Shown here: one piece after another, positions 1-5,109 of the stretch
How positions within the stretch are numbered: the stretch's first letter is position 1
How the letters are laid out: every line of letters begins with the position of its first letter
NCBI GenBank assembly: GCA_025964635.1
Contig: JAOPYP010000289.1
Location: forward strand, 1-5,516
Length of the DNA: 5,516 nucleotides
Origin: Actinomycetes bacterium
GTDB taxonomy: Bacteria > Actinomycetota > Actinomycetes > Streptosporangiales > Streptosporangiaceae
Reading direction: 5' to 3'
Notes under the pieces: generated by a model
Database searches by the model: none
Told to the model about the DNA's origin: nothing
What the model saw: the letters and a program-made list of their open reading frames with translations, nothing else
Translations under genes and position numbers: made by a program

Positions 1-7
1 GGCAGGC

Positions 8-1192
8 TCAGCCGCCTCCGGCCAGTTGCGCGGCCAGCGCCGCGAAGCCGCGTGCGCCGCGGCGCAGCGAGTCGAGCGTCACGTACTCGTCGATCTGGTG
101 GGCCGCGCGCTCATCTCCCACACCGAACCCGATGGTCGGGATGCCCGCCACACCGGCCAGGTACGAACCGTTCGTGCTGAGCGAGTAGTACGCGGGCGAG
201 GGTTCCAGGCCCGCCGCGGTCAGTGCCGTCTGCGCGGCGGTGACGACCGGGGAGTCTTCGTCGGTCCACCAGGCCGCCTCCAACACGGGTGCCGCGAAGT
301 GCTCGCCGGTCCAGGTGGTGCACTCAGCGTTCGCCACGCCCACCTCGACCTCGGGCTGCTCGGGCCAGTCCGAGAGGCCAGCGGCGGCGCTCTCACGGAG
401 GATGGCCAGCAACGAGTCGGCGTCCTCGCCAGGGAGGGCGCGGCAGTCGAACCGGGCCAGTGCTTCACCGGGGACCGTCGCCGCCGACGGGTAGGGGACC
501 GAGGCGATGTCGATGCACGTGATGTCCCGCTGGCCCAGCCCAGGATGAGCCGGCCGCTTCTGCTCCCGCACCGACACGATCATCGCTGCGAGGGCCTCAG
601 CCGCATTCAGCCCTTCGCCTGCGTGGCCCGCATCGGACGCCCGCCCGGTGATCCTGGCCCAGAGCCTGGCCCGGCCCCGCTGGCCGATGCACAGCCGGGT
701 GTCACTCGGCTCGGTCGTGATCGCCATGTCCGGAGCGAACCGCTCCACGGCCGGCGCCAGGGCGGCTCCCTCGACTGCCTCCTCGCAGACGCTGGCCACA
801 AGCGCGACGGTGCCCCGCAGCGCCGAGGCGCGGTGCTGCGCGGCCAGCCCGTACGCGGCGGCCGCGATCGACGCCTTCTGGTCGCAGACGCCGAGCCCGA
901 ACAGGGAGCCGTCGATGATCTCCCCGCCGAACGGGTCCACGGTCCAGCGCCTGGGCGAATGCAGCGGGATCGAGTCGATATGGCCGTCGATCAGCAGCCG
1001 GGGGGATTGGCCGGACCCGAGGTATCCGACCGCGTTGCCTACCCGGTCAATCTCGACGTTGTCAAAGCCGAGGGCCCGGAATCGGGCAGCGGCCAGTTCC
1101 ACCGCGTCCCGTTCGGCACCGGAGACACTCGGCGTCCGGGCCAGGTCCCTGGCGAACGAAACCACGCCTGATTGATCGACGTCAGCCACCAT
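8..1192 (-). CDS. M20 family metallohydrolase, YgeY/ArgE/DapE-like, 394 aa
   Basis: A complete cytoplasmic zinc hydrolase of the M20 family, which cleaves amide bonds in N-acyl amino acids, dipeptides or carbamoyl-type substrates using a two-metal centre. All core motifs are visible: DGHIDSIP with metal ligands H71 and D73, the DPFGG loop at 86-90, GLGVCDQK with bridging ligand D104, the catalytic pair E137/E138 in CEEAVEG, E161 in TTEPS, and the last ligand H365 in AHQIDEYV. The lid/dimerisation domain lies roughly at 175-295. The DQK form of the bridging motif and the TEPSD...RGR stretch resemble the YgeY branch; the true substrate cannot be read from sequence. In the lid motif SDAGHAGEGLNA, Asp187 occupies the position usually held by His. 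Length is normal for the family and no signal peptide is seen. There is no good Shine-Dalgarno before the ATG at 1192, but a TAGCGT box six bases upstream suits a leaderless transcript. Confidence 0.9.
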   Translation of the reverse strand: MVADVDQSGVVSFARDLARTPSVSGAERDAVELAAARFRALGFDNVEIDRVGNAVGYLGSGQSPRLLIDGHIDSIPLHSPRRWTVDPFGGEIIDGSLFGLGVCDQKASIAAAAYGLAAQHRASALRGTVALVASVCEEAVEGAALAPAVERFAPDMAITTEPSDTRLCIGQRGRARLWARITGRASDAGHAGEGLNAAEALAAMIVSVREQKRPAHPGLGQRDITCIDIASVPYPSAATVPGEALARFDCRALPGEDADSLLAILRESAAAGLSDWPEQPEVEVGVANAECTTWTGEHFAAPVLEAAWWTDEDSPVVTAAQTALTAAGLEPSPAYYSLSTNGSYLAGVAGIPTIGFGVGDERAAHQIDEYVTLDSLRRGARGFAALAAQLAGGG

Positions 1193-1227
1193 GGGTCCAC
1201 GCTACGCCGGGGGTCCGGCGCACTGAA
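1193..1227 (-). promoter_or_regulatory. Possible leaderless promoter of the M20 gene
   Basis: On the minus strand TAGCGT (1199-1204) matches the actinobacterial -10 pattern TANNNT and ends six bases before the ATG, so transcription would start at or next to the start codon. A poor -35 candidate, TTCAGT (1222-1227), lies 17 bases upstream. The absence of a purine-rich ribosome binding site supports a leaderless reading, but the -35 match is only three of six. Confidence 0.3.
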
Positions 1228-1268
1228 TTGGGGTAACCACCAGCGCGCGGCGCGCGTTGACCCGCGCC

Positions 1269-1287
1269 GCCGGCAGGATCTGCCGGC
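1269..1287 (-). terminator. Hairpin downstream of the hydrolase gene, possible terminator
   Basis: GCCGGCAG (1269-1276) and CTGCCGGC (1280-1287) form a perfect 8-bp stem with a 3-base loop, about 60 bases past the stop of the dienelactone hydrolase gene in the direction of its transcription. No U-tract follows, which is common for actinobacterial stem-loop terminators. A second GC stem, GGCGCG/CGCGCC, lies at 1249-1268. The hairpin would separate the two-gene unit upstream from the M20 gene. Confidence 0.45.
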
Positions 1288-1348
1288 CGGGCAGCCTGGT
1301 GATTTCCGGTCGTGATCTTCACGCCAGGATCGTCCCGGCGGAGGTCGC

Positions 1349-1927
1349 CTACCGCGCGTGGAGGAAGTCGAGCACCCGCCGGACCAGGAGTGCGGTGGCG
1401 TCCGGGTCGTATGACGGGAGGGAGCTGTCGGCGAAGTAGTGCTGGTCGCCGGGGTAGAGGAACAGTTCCGCGTCCTTGGCCTGCTCAACCAGTTCCCGGG
1501 CGGCGTCAATGTCACCCTCGCCGACGAAGATCGGGTCATTGTCCATCCCGTGGACCTGCACCGGCACGCCGTCGGGCCAGGCGGAGCCGAACTCCGAGAC
1601 CGGGACGCAGGAATAGAACAGCAGCGCCCCTTGCGCGCCCGGCCGGGTCTGCGCCAGCATCTGGGCCGGGACGACGCCCAGCGAGAAGCCGGCGTACACC
1701 AGGTCGGCAGGCAGCCCTTCGACGGCCCGGACCCCGCGCCCGATCACCTCGCCGGGGAAGCCGATCTCCTCGGCATGGCGCATCCCCTCGTCAATGGTGC
1801 TGAAGGTGCGGCCCTCGAACAGGTCAGGCGTATGCACGGTGTGCCCGGCGCGGCGCAGCTCGTCGGCGAAGGCGACGACGCCGGGGGTCAGTCCCTGCGC
1901 GTGGTGGAAGAGCACTACCTCGGCCAT
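1349..1927 (-). CDS. Dienelactone hydrolase family alpha/beta-hydrolase, 192 aa
   Basis: A short single-domain alpha/beta-hydrolase of the dienelactone hydrolase family, probably a cytoplasmic esterase or lactonase; the substrate is unknown. It opens with the beta-strand and oxyanion loop VVLFHHAQGLTPGV, followed by HTPDLFEG (32-39), typical of the family. The nucleophile elbow is GFSLG with Ser82 where classical dienelactone hydrolases have Cys. The likely catalytic acid is D129 or D131 in HGMDNDP, and the likely catalytic His is H163 in GDQHYFAD. At 192 residues it is somewhat shorter than the classical enzyme (about 230) but has the whole triad. The ATG at 1927 is well supported by AAAAGGAG (1935-1942) seven bases upstream. 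It lies 59 bases downstream of the small membrane protein gene on the same strand, so the two are probably cotranscribed. Confidence 0.88.
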   Translation of the reverse strand: MAEVVLFHHAQGLTPGVVAFADELRRAGHTVHTPDLFEGRTFSTIDEGMRHAEEIGFPGEVIGRGVRAVEGLPADLVYAGFSLGVVPAQMLAQTRPGAQGALLFYSCVPVSEFGSAWPDGVPVQVHGMDNDPIFVGEGDIDAARELVEQAKDAELFLYPGDQHYFADSSLPSYDPDATALLVRRVLDFLHAR

Positions 1928-1986
1928 CTCTGCACTCCTTTTCCGTGGTGTAGGCGGGGCGCCCCGGTTCTTCCAGCGGCGGGATA

Positions 1987-2187
1987 TCAGCGCTTGGCCT
2001 TGCGCGAGGCACGCCCGGATACCGCGGTCACGGCCGAGTCGGCCTGGCGGAGAAGCCGTGCCGGACGGGCTGATGCGTCACGGCGTTCAGCTGCCAGGGC
2101 CAGGCGATGTACAACGAGCCGGGTAATCGGCAGCGCGATGGCCAGCAGCAGCCAGGTTCGCAGCCTGCGGGAGAAAAATGCGAACAT
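1987..2187 (-). CDS. Small membrane-anchored protein, 66 aa, function unknown
   Basis: A 66-residue basic protein. A short N-terminus with two Arg (MFAFFSRRLR) precedes a hydrophobic stretch at about 11-32, TWLLLAIALPITRLVVHRLA, long enough for one membrane segment though interrupted by Arg23 and His27. A polar, Arg/Lys-rich tail follows (ERRDASARPARLLRQADS, ending SRKAKR). I chose the ATG at 2187 because AAAGGA (2196-2201) sits eight bases upstream; an in-frame start at 2289 has no such site and would put a Trp/Arg-rich leader before the hydrophobic segment. From memory it resembles small conserved actinobacterial proteins of unknown role, which was not verified. It precedes the dienelactone hydrolase gene by 59 bases and may be cotranscribed with it. 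Topology and function are not determined. Confidence 0.7.
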   Translation of the reverse strand: MFAFFSRRLRTWLLLAIALPITRLVVHRLALAAERRDASARPARLLRQADSAVTAVSGRASRKAKR

Positions 2188-2210
2188 GCTCAGCGTCCTT
2201 TCATCCAGCC

Positions 2211-2231
2211 GGGCGGCCCGCCAGGCCGCCC
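2211..2231 (-). promoter_or_regulatory. GC-rich leader hairpin upstream of the small membrane protein gene
   Basis: GGGCGGCC (2211-2218) and GGCCGCCC (2224-2231) form a perfect 8-bp stem with a 5-base loop. It ends nine bases before the AAAGGA ribosome binding site of the 66-residue protein, in its probable 5' untranslated leader. It could affect mRNA stability or translation, or be a by-product of high GC. Confidence 0.35.
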
Positions 2232-2314
2232 AGCATCTCATCCGCAGGACTCGTGTGCCCGGCCAGTTGGGCAGCCCGGCGGACCGCACAGGCGGCTAGT
2301 CCCGCATGGTGGCA

Positions 2315-2330
2315 GCGCTACCCGTAGCGC
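2315..2330. promoter_or_regulatory. Inverted repeat GCGCTAC-CC-GTAGCGC, possible operator
   Basis: Two perfect 7-base arms are separated by two bases. The tiny gap makes an RNA hairpin unlikely but suits binding of a dimeric repressor or activator to DNA. It lies 128 bases upstream of the membrane protein start and 249 bases upstream of the ABM-like start. The binding protein is unknown. Confidence 0.4.
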
Positions 2331-2490
2331 GGCGCTCTACTCCAGAGCCGCCGGGGCCCGGCCGCCGCGGCCACCGCGGCCGAAACCCGGCTGCTCGGCA
2401 TCCAGCCACGCAATGCCCCCGCCCCGGCGGCCAAACCGCGGCCATGAGCAGCCCGGCCTGCAATACCTGGTCCTGGCCGCCACGGGGCCC

Positions 2491-2527
2491 TGGGCAGCGG
2501 CAGGGATTAGTTCCCAGAATTCTGGGA
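2491..2527 (+). promoter_or_regulatory. Palindromic operator and weak promoter for the ABM-luxR pair
   Basis: TCCCAGAATTCTGGGA (2512-2527) is a perfect 16-base palindrome, AT-rich at its centre in very GC-rich surroundings, ending 51 bases before the ABM-like start codon. A weak promoter can be drawn across it: TGGGCA (2491-2496), 18 bases, CAGAAT (2515-2520), each matching consensus at four of six positions. A factor bound to the palindrome would then cover the -10 box. The palindrome is directly seen. The promoter and the identity of the bound protein (possibly the LuxR-type regulator encoded downstream) are inference. Confidence 0.5.
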
Positions 2528-2542
2528 GGGTGATCCGGCGCA

Positions 2543-2573
2543 CCTTCCGTGAGGCTTGCCGCAAGGAAGGGAG
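2543..2573 (+). promoter_or_regulatory. Ribosome binding site of the ABM-like gene, inside a possible hairpin
   Basis: AAGGAAGGGAG (2563-2573) ends five bases before the ATG at 2579 and decides that start over an in-frame GTG at 2549. Its GGAAGG core (2565-2570) is exactly complementary to CCTTCC (2543-2548), with an inner TTG/CAA pairing (2556-2558 with 2562-2564) that shortens the loop. The fold could hide the ribosome binding site and modulate translation. Confidence 0.4.
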
Positions 2574-2578
2574 CCAAC

Positions 2579-2869
2579 ATGTTCGCACGAATGTCGACAT
2601 GGTCGGGATCAGCCGAGGCATTGCAGAAGTGGGCCGGCAACGCAGCCGATGAGGTTATGGGCTTTGTGCAGAGCCTGCCCGGGAACGCTGGCGCGCTGTT
2701 CCTGGTGGACCGTGACAGTGGCACGGCCCTGACGCTGACCCTGTGGGACAGCGCGGACGCCGCCCATGCCACTGATCAATTCGCCGAGCAGAGCCGCGCG
2801 GCGACGGTCGCCGCGACCGGCACGGAACTGGTCGCGCGCGGCAGTTATGAGGTCGTGGCCAGCAGTTAG
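2579..2869 (+). CDS. ABM-like ferredoxin-fold protein, 96 aa
   Basis: A small soluble protein that looks like the antibiotic biosynthesis monooxygenase (ABM)/dimeric alpha-beta barrel superfamily. Visible hallmarks are the opening strand MFARMSTW, a helix at about 11-32, the strand pair GALFLVDRDSGTALTLTLWD (38-57), where VDRDSG and the TLTLWDS turn are typical, a second helix AAHATDQFAEQSRAATVAA (61-79), and a closing strand with YEVVAS (90-95). Family members often work as dimers; some are cofactor-free oxygenases or haem-binding proteins, and many have no known activity. No catalytic residue can be assigned. The start is fixed by AAGGAAGGGAG just upstream. The gene is followed after 24 bases by the LuxR-type regulator, so the two are almost certainly one transcript. 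It may be the regulator's partner or target, which is inference. Confidence 0.82.
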   Translation: MFARMSTWSGSAEALQKWAGNAADEVMGFVQSLPGNAGALFLVDRDSGTALTLTLWDSADAAHATDQFAEQSRAATVAATGTELVARGSYEVVASS

Positions 2870-2893
2870 ACTCGGCAGCGGGGGAGGGGAGCC

Positions 2894-4036
2894 ATGCTCA
2901 CCGGACCAGCACTCGATAATCTCGCGGCCGCAGTCGCCCGGGCCTGCCGGTCGGGACTTGACCCCGACGCGCTGCGGGCCGAGGTCTTGCCGCGACTTCG
3001 GAAAGCTGTCCCGGTCGATGCGCTGTGGTGGGCGGCCGCGGATCCCGCCACGCTCCTCTTTACCCGCTCCTACCGTGAGGAGCTGCCGGAGGAATCCGGC
3101 CCATATTTTGTCGAGAACGAGTTCCTGCGCCACGACGTCAACAAGTGGACCGATCTGGCGCACGATCCGGCGGGCGTACGGACGCTTATGCAGGCCACTG
3201 ACGGCCGCCCGGCGAGAAGCGATCGCTACCGGGACATTTTCGCGCCGCTCGGCCTGCAAGACGAGCTCCGAGCGGTGTTGCGGGTCCGGGGTACCTGCTG
3301 GGGTTACATCTGCCTGCACCGCGAGGCAGCGTCGGCGAGGTTCTCCGCTGCGGAGGCACGGTTTGTGCAGCAGCTCGCCCCGCACATTGCCGAGGGCATC
3401 CGGATGGGCTTGCTGCGGCAGGCCTGCGTTCTGGAATCCCCAGCCGACGGCCCCGGGCTGGTCCTCCTCGCCGCCGGCGGTGCGGTCGCCGGGATGAATC
3501 AGGCTGCCGAGCGGTGGCTTGAGGAACTCGGCGGCCAGCCGGACGGGTCGGACCTTCCCATCGAGATCTCCGCGCTGGCCACGAGGCTCCGGCACCTGAA
3601 AGACCTCGAGCCCGCGATGCCGCGGCTGCGGGTCCGCACGAGAAGTGGCCGGTGGGCCGTGCTGCACGCCTCATGGCTGACTACTCACGCTGAGGAGACG
3701 ATCGCCGTCATCGTCGAGGAGGCTGCGCCCGCCGAGGTCGCTCCGCTGATCATGACCGCCTACGGGCTGACCGGCCGCGAGCAGACGATCGCGGCGCTGG
3801 TCTGCCAGGGCCTGCCGACCCGGCAGATCGCCGGCCAGCTGCACCTGACCACCGACACCGTGCAGGATCATCTCAAGTCCGTGTTCGACAGGACCGGTGT
3901 GCACAGCCGCGGCGAGCTCGTCGCCACGATCCTGCAACGCGACTACCTGCCCCACGCGATCGCCGGTGACCCGCTCAACCGCTCAGGCGCCTTCACCGCC
4001 GGCCGACCGCCCTCACATCCAGTCCCCGGTGCGTAG
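2894..4036 (+). CDS. LuxR-family transcriptional regulator with GAF-like sensor region, 380 aa
   Basis: A DNA-binding regulator with a C-terminal LuxR/NarL-type helix-turn-helix. The HTH covers about 287-348: LTGREQTIAALVCQGLPTRQ, then IAGQLHLTTDTVQDHLKSVF, then DRTGVHSRGELVATIL, which matches the family pattern closely. Residues about 24-175 resemble a GAF-like sensor, with DALWWAAADPATLLFTRSY, VLRVRGTCWGYICLHRE and FSAAEARFVQQLAPHIAEGI as characteristic stretches. Residues about 187-275 (GPGLVLLAAGGAVAGMNQAA onward) look like a PAS-like second module. There is no receiver-domain phosphorylation site and no ATPase motif, so it probably responds to a small molecule or redox cue rather than to a kinase; the ligand is unknown. 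A 32-residue polar tail follows the HTH. The ATG at 2894 has GGAGGGGAG two bases upstream. It is the second gene of the pair with the ABM-like protein, and autoregulation through the upstream palindrome is possible. Confidence 0.9.
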   Translation: MLTGPALDNLAAAVARACRSGLDPDALRAEVLPRLRKAVPVDALWWAAADPATLLFTRSYREELPEESGPYFVENEFLRHDVNKWTDLAHDPAGVRTLMQATDGRPARSDRYRDIFAPLGLQDELRAVLRVRGTCWGYICLHREAASARFSAAEARFVQQLAPHIAEGIRMGLLRQACVLESPADGPGLVLLAAGGAVAGMNQAAERWLEELGGQPDGSDLPIEISALATRLRHLKDLEPAMPRLRVRTRSGRWAVLHASWLTTHAEETIAVIVEEAAPAEVAPLIMTAYGLTGREQTIAALVCQGLPTRQIAGQLHLTTDTVQDHLKSVFDRTGVHSRGELVATILQRDYLPHAIAGDPLNRSGAFTAGRPPSHPVPGA

Positions 4037-4048
4037 CCTTCTCCAGCG

Positions 4049-4081
4049 CAGGCTGGGTCGCCGGGGGTCTACGCCAGCCTG
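4049..4081. terminator. Stem-loop between convergent genes, possible bidirectional terminator
   Basis: CAGGCTGG (4049-4056) and CCAGCCTG (4074-4081) form a perfect 8-bp stem with a 17-base loop. It lies between the stop of the luxR-type gene (4034-4036) and the last codons of the MOSC gene, whose stop is at 4069-4071. There is no T-tract on either strand. The position between convergent genes supports a terminator role, but the loop is long. Confidence 0.4.
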
Positions 4082-4923
4082 ACGGCATCGCCGCAGCGGA
4101 TCGGGCCGCCGGTGATCACGTCGGCATAGACTCCGACGTTCACCTGATGGTGCTGGGCGGCGGTACGCAGGATGCCGGGGTCCTTCGGCAGGTCGCCCTG
4201 AGGCAGGGTGGTCATCACGCAACGGCCGCAGGCGCCGGTGACCTTCAGGCGGACCTGGTCGCCGATGGCCAGCGTGTGGCCGATCCAGCCATCCTCGACG
4301 AAACCCTGGTCCTGCGGGAGGGTCGATACGACGATGTTCGGCCGGAACCGGCTGGCCTCGAAAAGTCCCTGCGGATACAGCGCGCGGAGACGATCGATGG
4401 TCGCCGTGGTCAGCAGGTGCACGAGGGCGAGGTCGAAGAACGTCCCCGGCGGCAGGTCGAAGTCGGTCACGGTATCCCTGAAGTCGAGACCGTCCATGTC
4501 CGGCCAGTACTCCTCGGCCGTCGCGCGCGGCTCGCCGGTCGGCTGTGCCTCTGCGAACGCGACCTCGCGGCCGAGCGCACCGGACAGGATCTGCGGCAGG
4601 TCAGGCTGGCCGCTGGTCACCGCCGTTCCGTCGGGAAGCGTCAGGCGGACGGCGGGCAGCTTCGATCCCGGCTGCGGTGGCTCGACGTAGGCGGCGCGGA
4701 AGTCGAAGAAGTTGCCCCATTTGCGGGGATTCTTCGCGCCCGCGACCTTGCCGGTCGCCGGGTCCACCACGGCGAACTGGCGATCTCCCAGCAGACCACG
4801 CTGGGTGATCTCGGCGTCGCTGAGCTCTTCTCCCAGCATCGATTTGACTGGGTAACGCCACAACGCCCCGACAGATCCGCCTCCAGCGCGGGAAGAGGCT
4901 GAATACGACGGATCGGCGTGCAT
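4069..4923 (-). CDS. MOSC domain-containing protein (mARC/YcbX-like), 284 aa
   Basis: A soluble protein with an N-terminal MOSC beta-barrel module and a C-terminal MOSC domain, the architecture of YcbX and eukaryotic mARC proteins. The family binds molybdenum cofactor and reduces N-hydroxylated substrates or handles sulfur. The N-terminal module is recognised by VGALWRYPVKSMLGEEL (18-34) and RGLLGDRQFAVVDPATG (42-58). The MOSC domain runs from about 150 to 284, with SRFRPNIVV (191-199), EDGWIGHTLAIGD (210-222) and VTGACGRCVMTT (228-239). Of C232 and C235, one is the expected molybdenum ligand. The 2Fe-2S ferredoxin domain found at the C-terminus of YcbX is absent, so electrons would come from a separate partner not encoded here. 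The ATG at 4923 has only a GGGGGG run (4929-4934) as ribosome binding site. It converges on the luxR-type gene and is probably monocistronic with its own promoter. Confidence 0.9.
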   Translation of the reverse strand: MHADPSYSASSRAGGGSVGALWRYPVKSMLGEELSDAEITQRGLLGDRQFAVVDPATGKVAGAKNPRKWGNFFDFRAAYVEPPQPGSKLPAVRLTLPDGTAVTSGQPDLPQILSGALGREVAFAEAQPTGEPRATAEEYWPDMDGLDFRDTVTDFDLPPGTFFDLALVHLLTTATIDRLRALYPQGLFEASRFRPNIVVSTLPQDQGFVEDGWIGHTLAIGDQVRLKVTGACGRCVMTTLPQGDLPKDPGILRTAAQHHQVNVGVYADVITGGPIRCGDAVRLA

Positions 4924-4982
4924 TGCGGCCCCCCAGGCCAGCCGCCCAATCGAGGCACCCCAGCAGAGCGGCCGAGGCCAGC

Positions 4983-5011
4983 ATCATCGTTGAAGCAGGG
5001 AGCCCGGTCAA
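4983..5011 (-). promoter_or_regulatory. Probable housekeeping promoter of the MOSC gene
   Basis: On the minus strand a -35 box TTGACC (5006-5011) is followed after exactly 17 bases by a -10 box GATGAT (4983-4988), matching the sigma-70/HrdB consensus at five and four of six positions. Transcription would begin near 4976, giving a leader of roughly 50 bases before the ATG at 4923. It lies downstream of the globin terminator-like hairpin, as expected for an independent unit. Confidence 0.5.
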
Positions 5012-5078
5012 GGCTGGGTGCGTGCCGCGGGGCCGGTGACGGGCTGAGCTACGTGACTAGCGAAAGGGCAGCGTGCGG

Positions 5079-5103
5079 ACTGCGCTGGGCCCACCAGCGC
5101 AGT
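5079..5103 (-). terminator. Strong terminator-like hairpin after the globin gene
   Basis: ACTGCGCTGG (5079-5088) and CCAGCGCAGT (5094-5103) form a perfect 10-bp stem with a 5-base loop. On the minus strand it begins six bases after the globin stop codon. A short CCCTTTCG stretch follows about ten bases further on, without a proper U-tract. This is the strongest hairpin in the window and very likely ends the globin transcript. Confidence 0.65.
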
Positions 5104-5109
5104 GCTGGC

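Larger units (their letters stand above)
2188..2578. other. Divergent intergenic region with several dyads, no gene seen
   Basis: This 391-base gap separates the leftward membrane protein gene from the rightward ABM-like gene. Reading frames across it are rich in Gly, Arg and Pro, lack ribosome binding sites and match nothing I recognise, so I do not call a gene. It contains a GC hairpin at 2211-2231, a dyad at 2315-2330, repeated CCGCGGCC words at 2365-2382 and 2436-2443, and a perfect 16-base palindrome at 2512-2527. The promoters for both flanking genes should lie here. Confidence 0.6.

Noticed and set aside
26..1171. Long plus-strand open frame (381 codons) opposite the M20 gene
   Set aside because: The translation is Arg/Gly-rich with no recognisable fold, and it is fully antisense to a well-supported M20 enzyme. 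High GC suppresses stop codons and creates such shadows.
1257..1262. TTGACC on the plus strand as a -35 box
   Set aside because: No -10-like sequence occurs 16-18 bases downstream and no plus-strand gene follows.
1955..1966. CGGGGCGCCCCG palindrome between the membrane protein and hydrolase genes, considered as an operator or terminator
   Set aside because: It is pure G/C in a GC-rich background with no loop for a hairpin and no neighbouring promoter elements; chance is a sufficient explanation.
2204..2237. An 11-codon minus-strand ORF just before the small membrane protein, considered as a regulatory leader peptide
   Set aside because: It has no convincing ribosome binding site, its codons simply follow the GC hairpin, and it contains no run of regulatory amino-acid codons.
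2549..2551. In-frame GTG as start of the ABM-like protein
   Set aside because: The strong purine-rich ribosome binding site lies downstream of it and directly before the ATG at 2579, where the family's usual opening strand begins.
2107..2772. Open frames on both strands across the divergent intergenic region
   Set aside because: Their translations are Pro/Arg/Gly-rich, overlap the start of real genes on either side and lack credible ribosome binding sites. The region's dyads fit regulatory DNA better.
2609..3667. Long minus-strand open frame (352 codons) opposite the LuxR-type regulator
   Set aside because: Antisense to two well-supported genes, low-complexity composition, no motif and no ribosome binding site.
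4147..4902. Plus-strand open frame (251 codons) opposite the MOSC gene
   Set aside because: Antisense shadow of a protein with clear MOSC motifs; no domain of its own.
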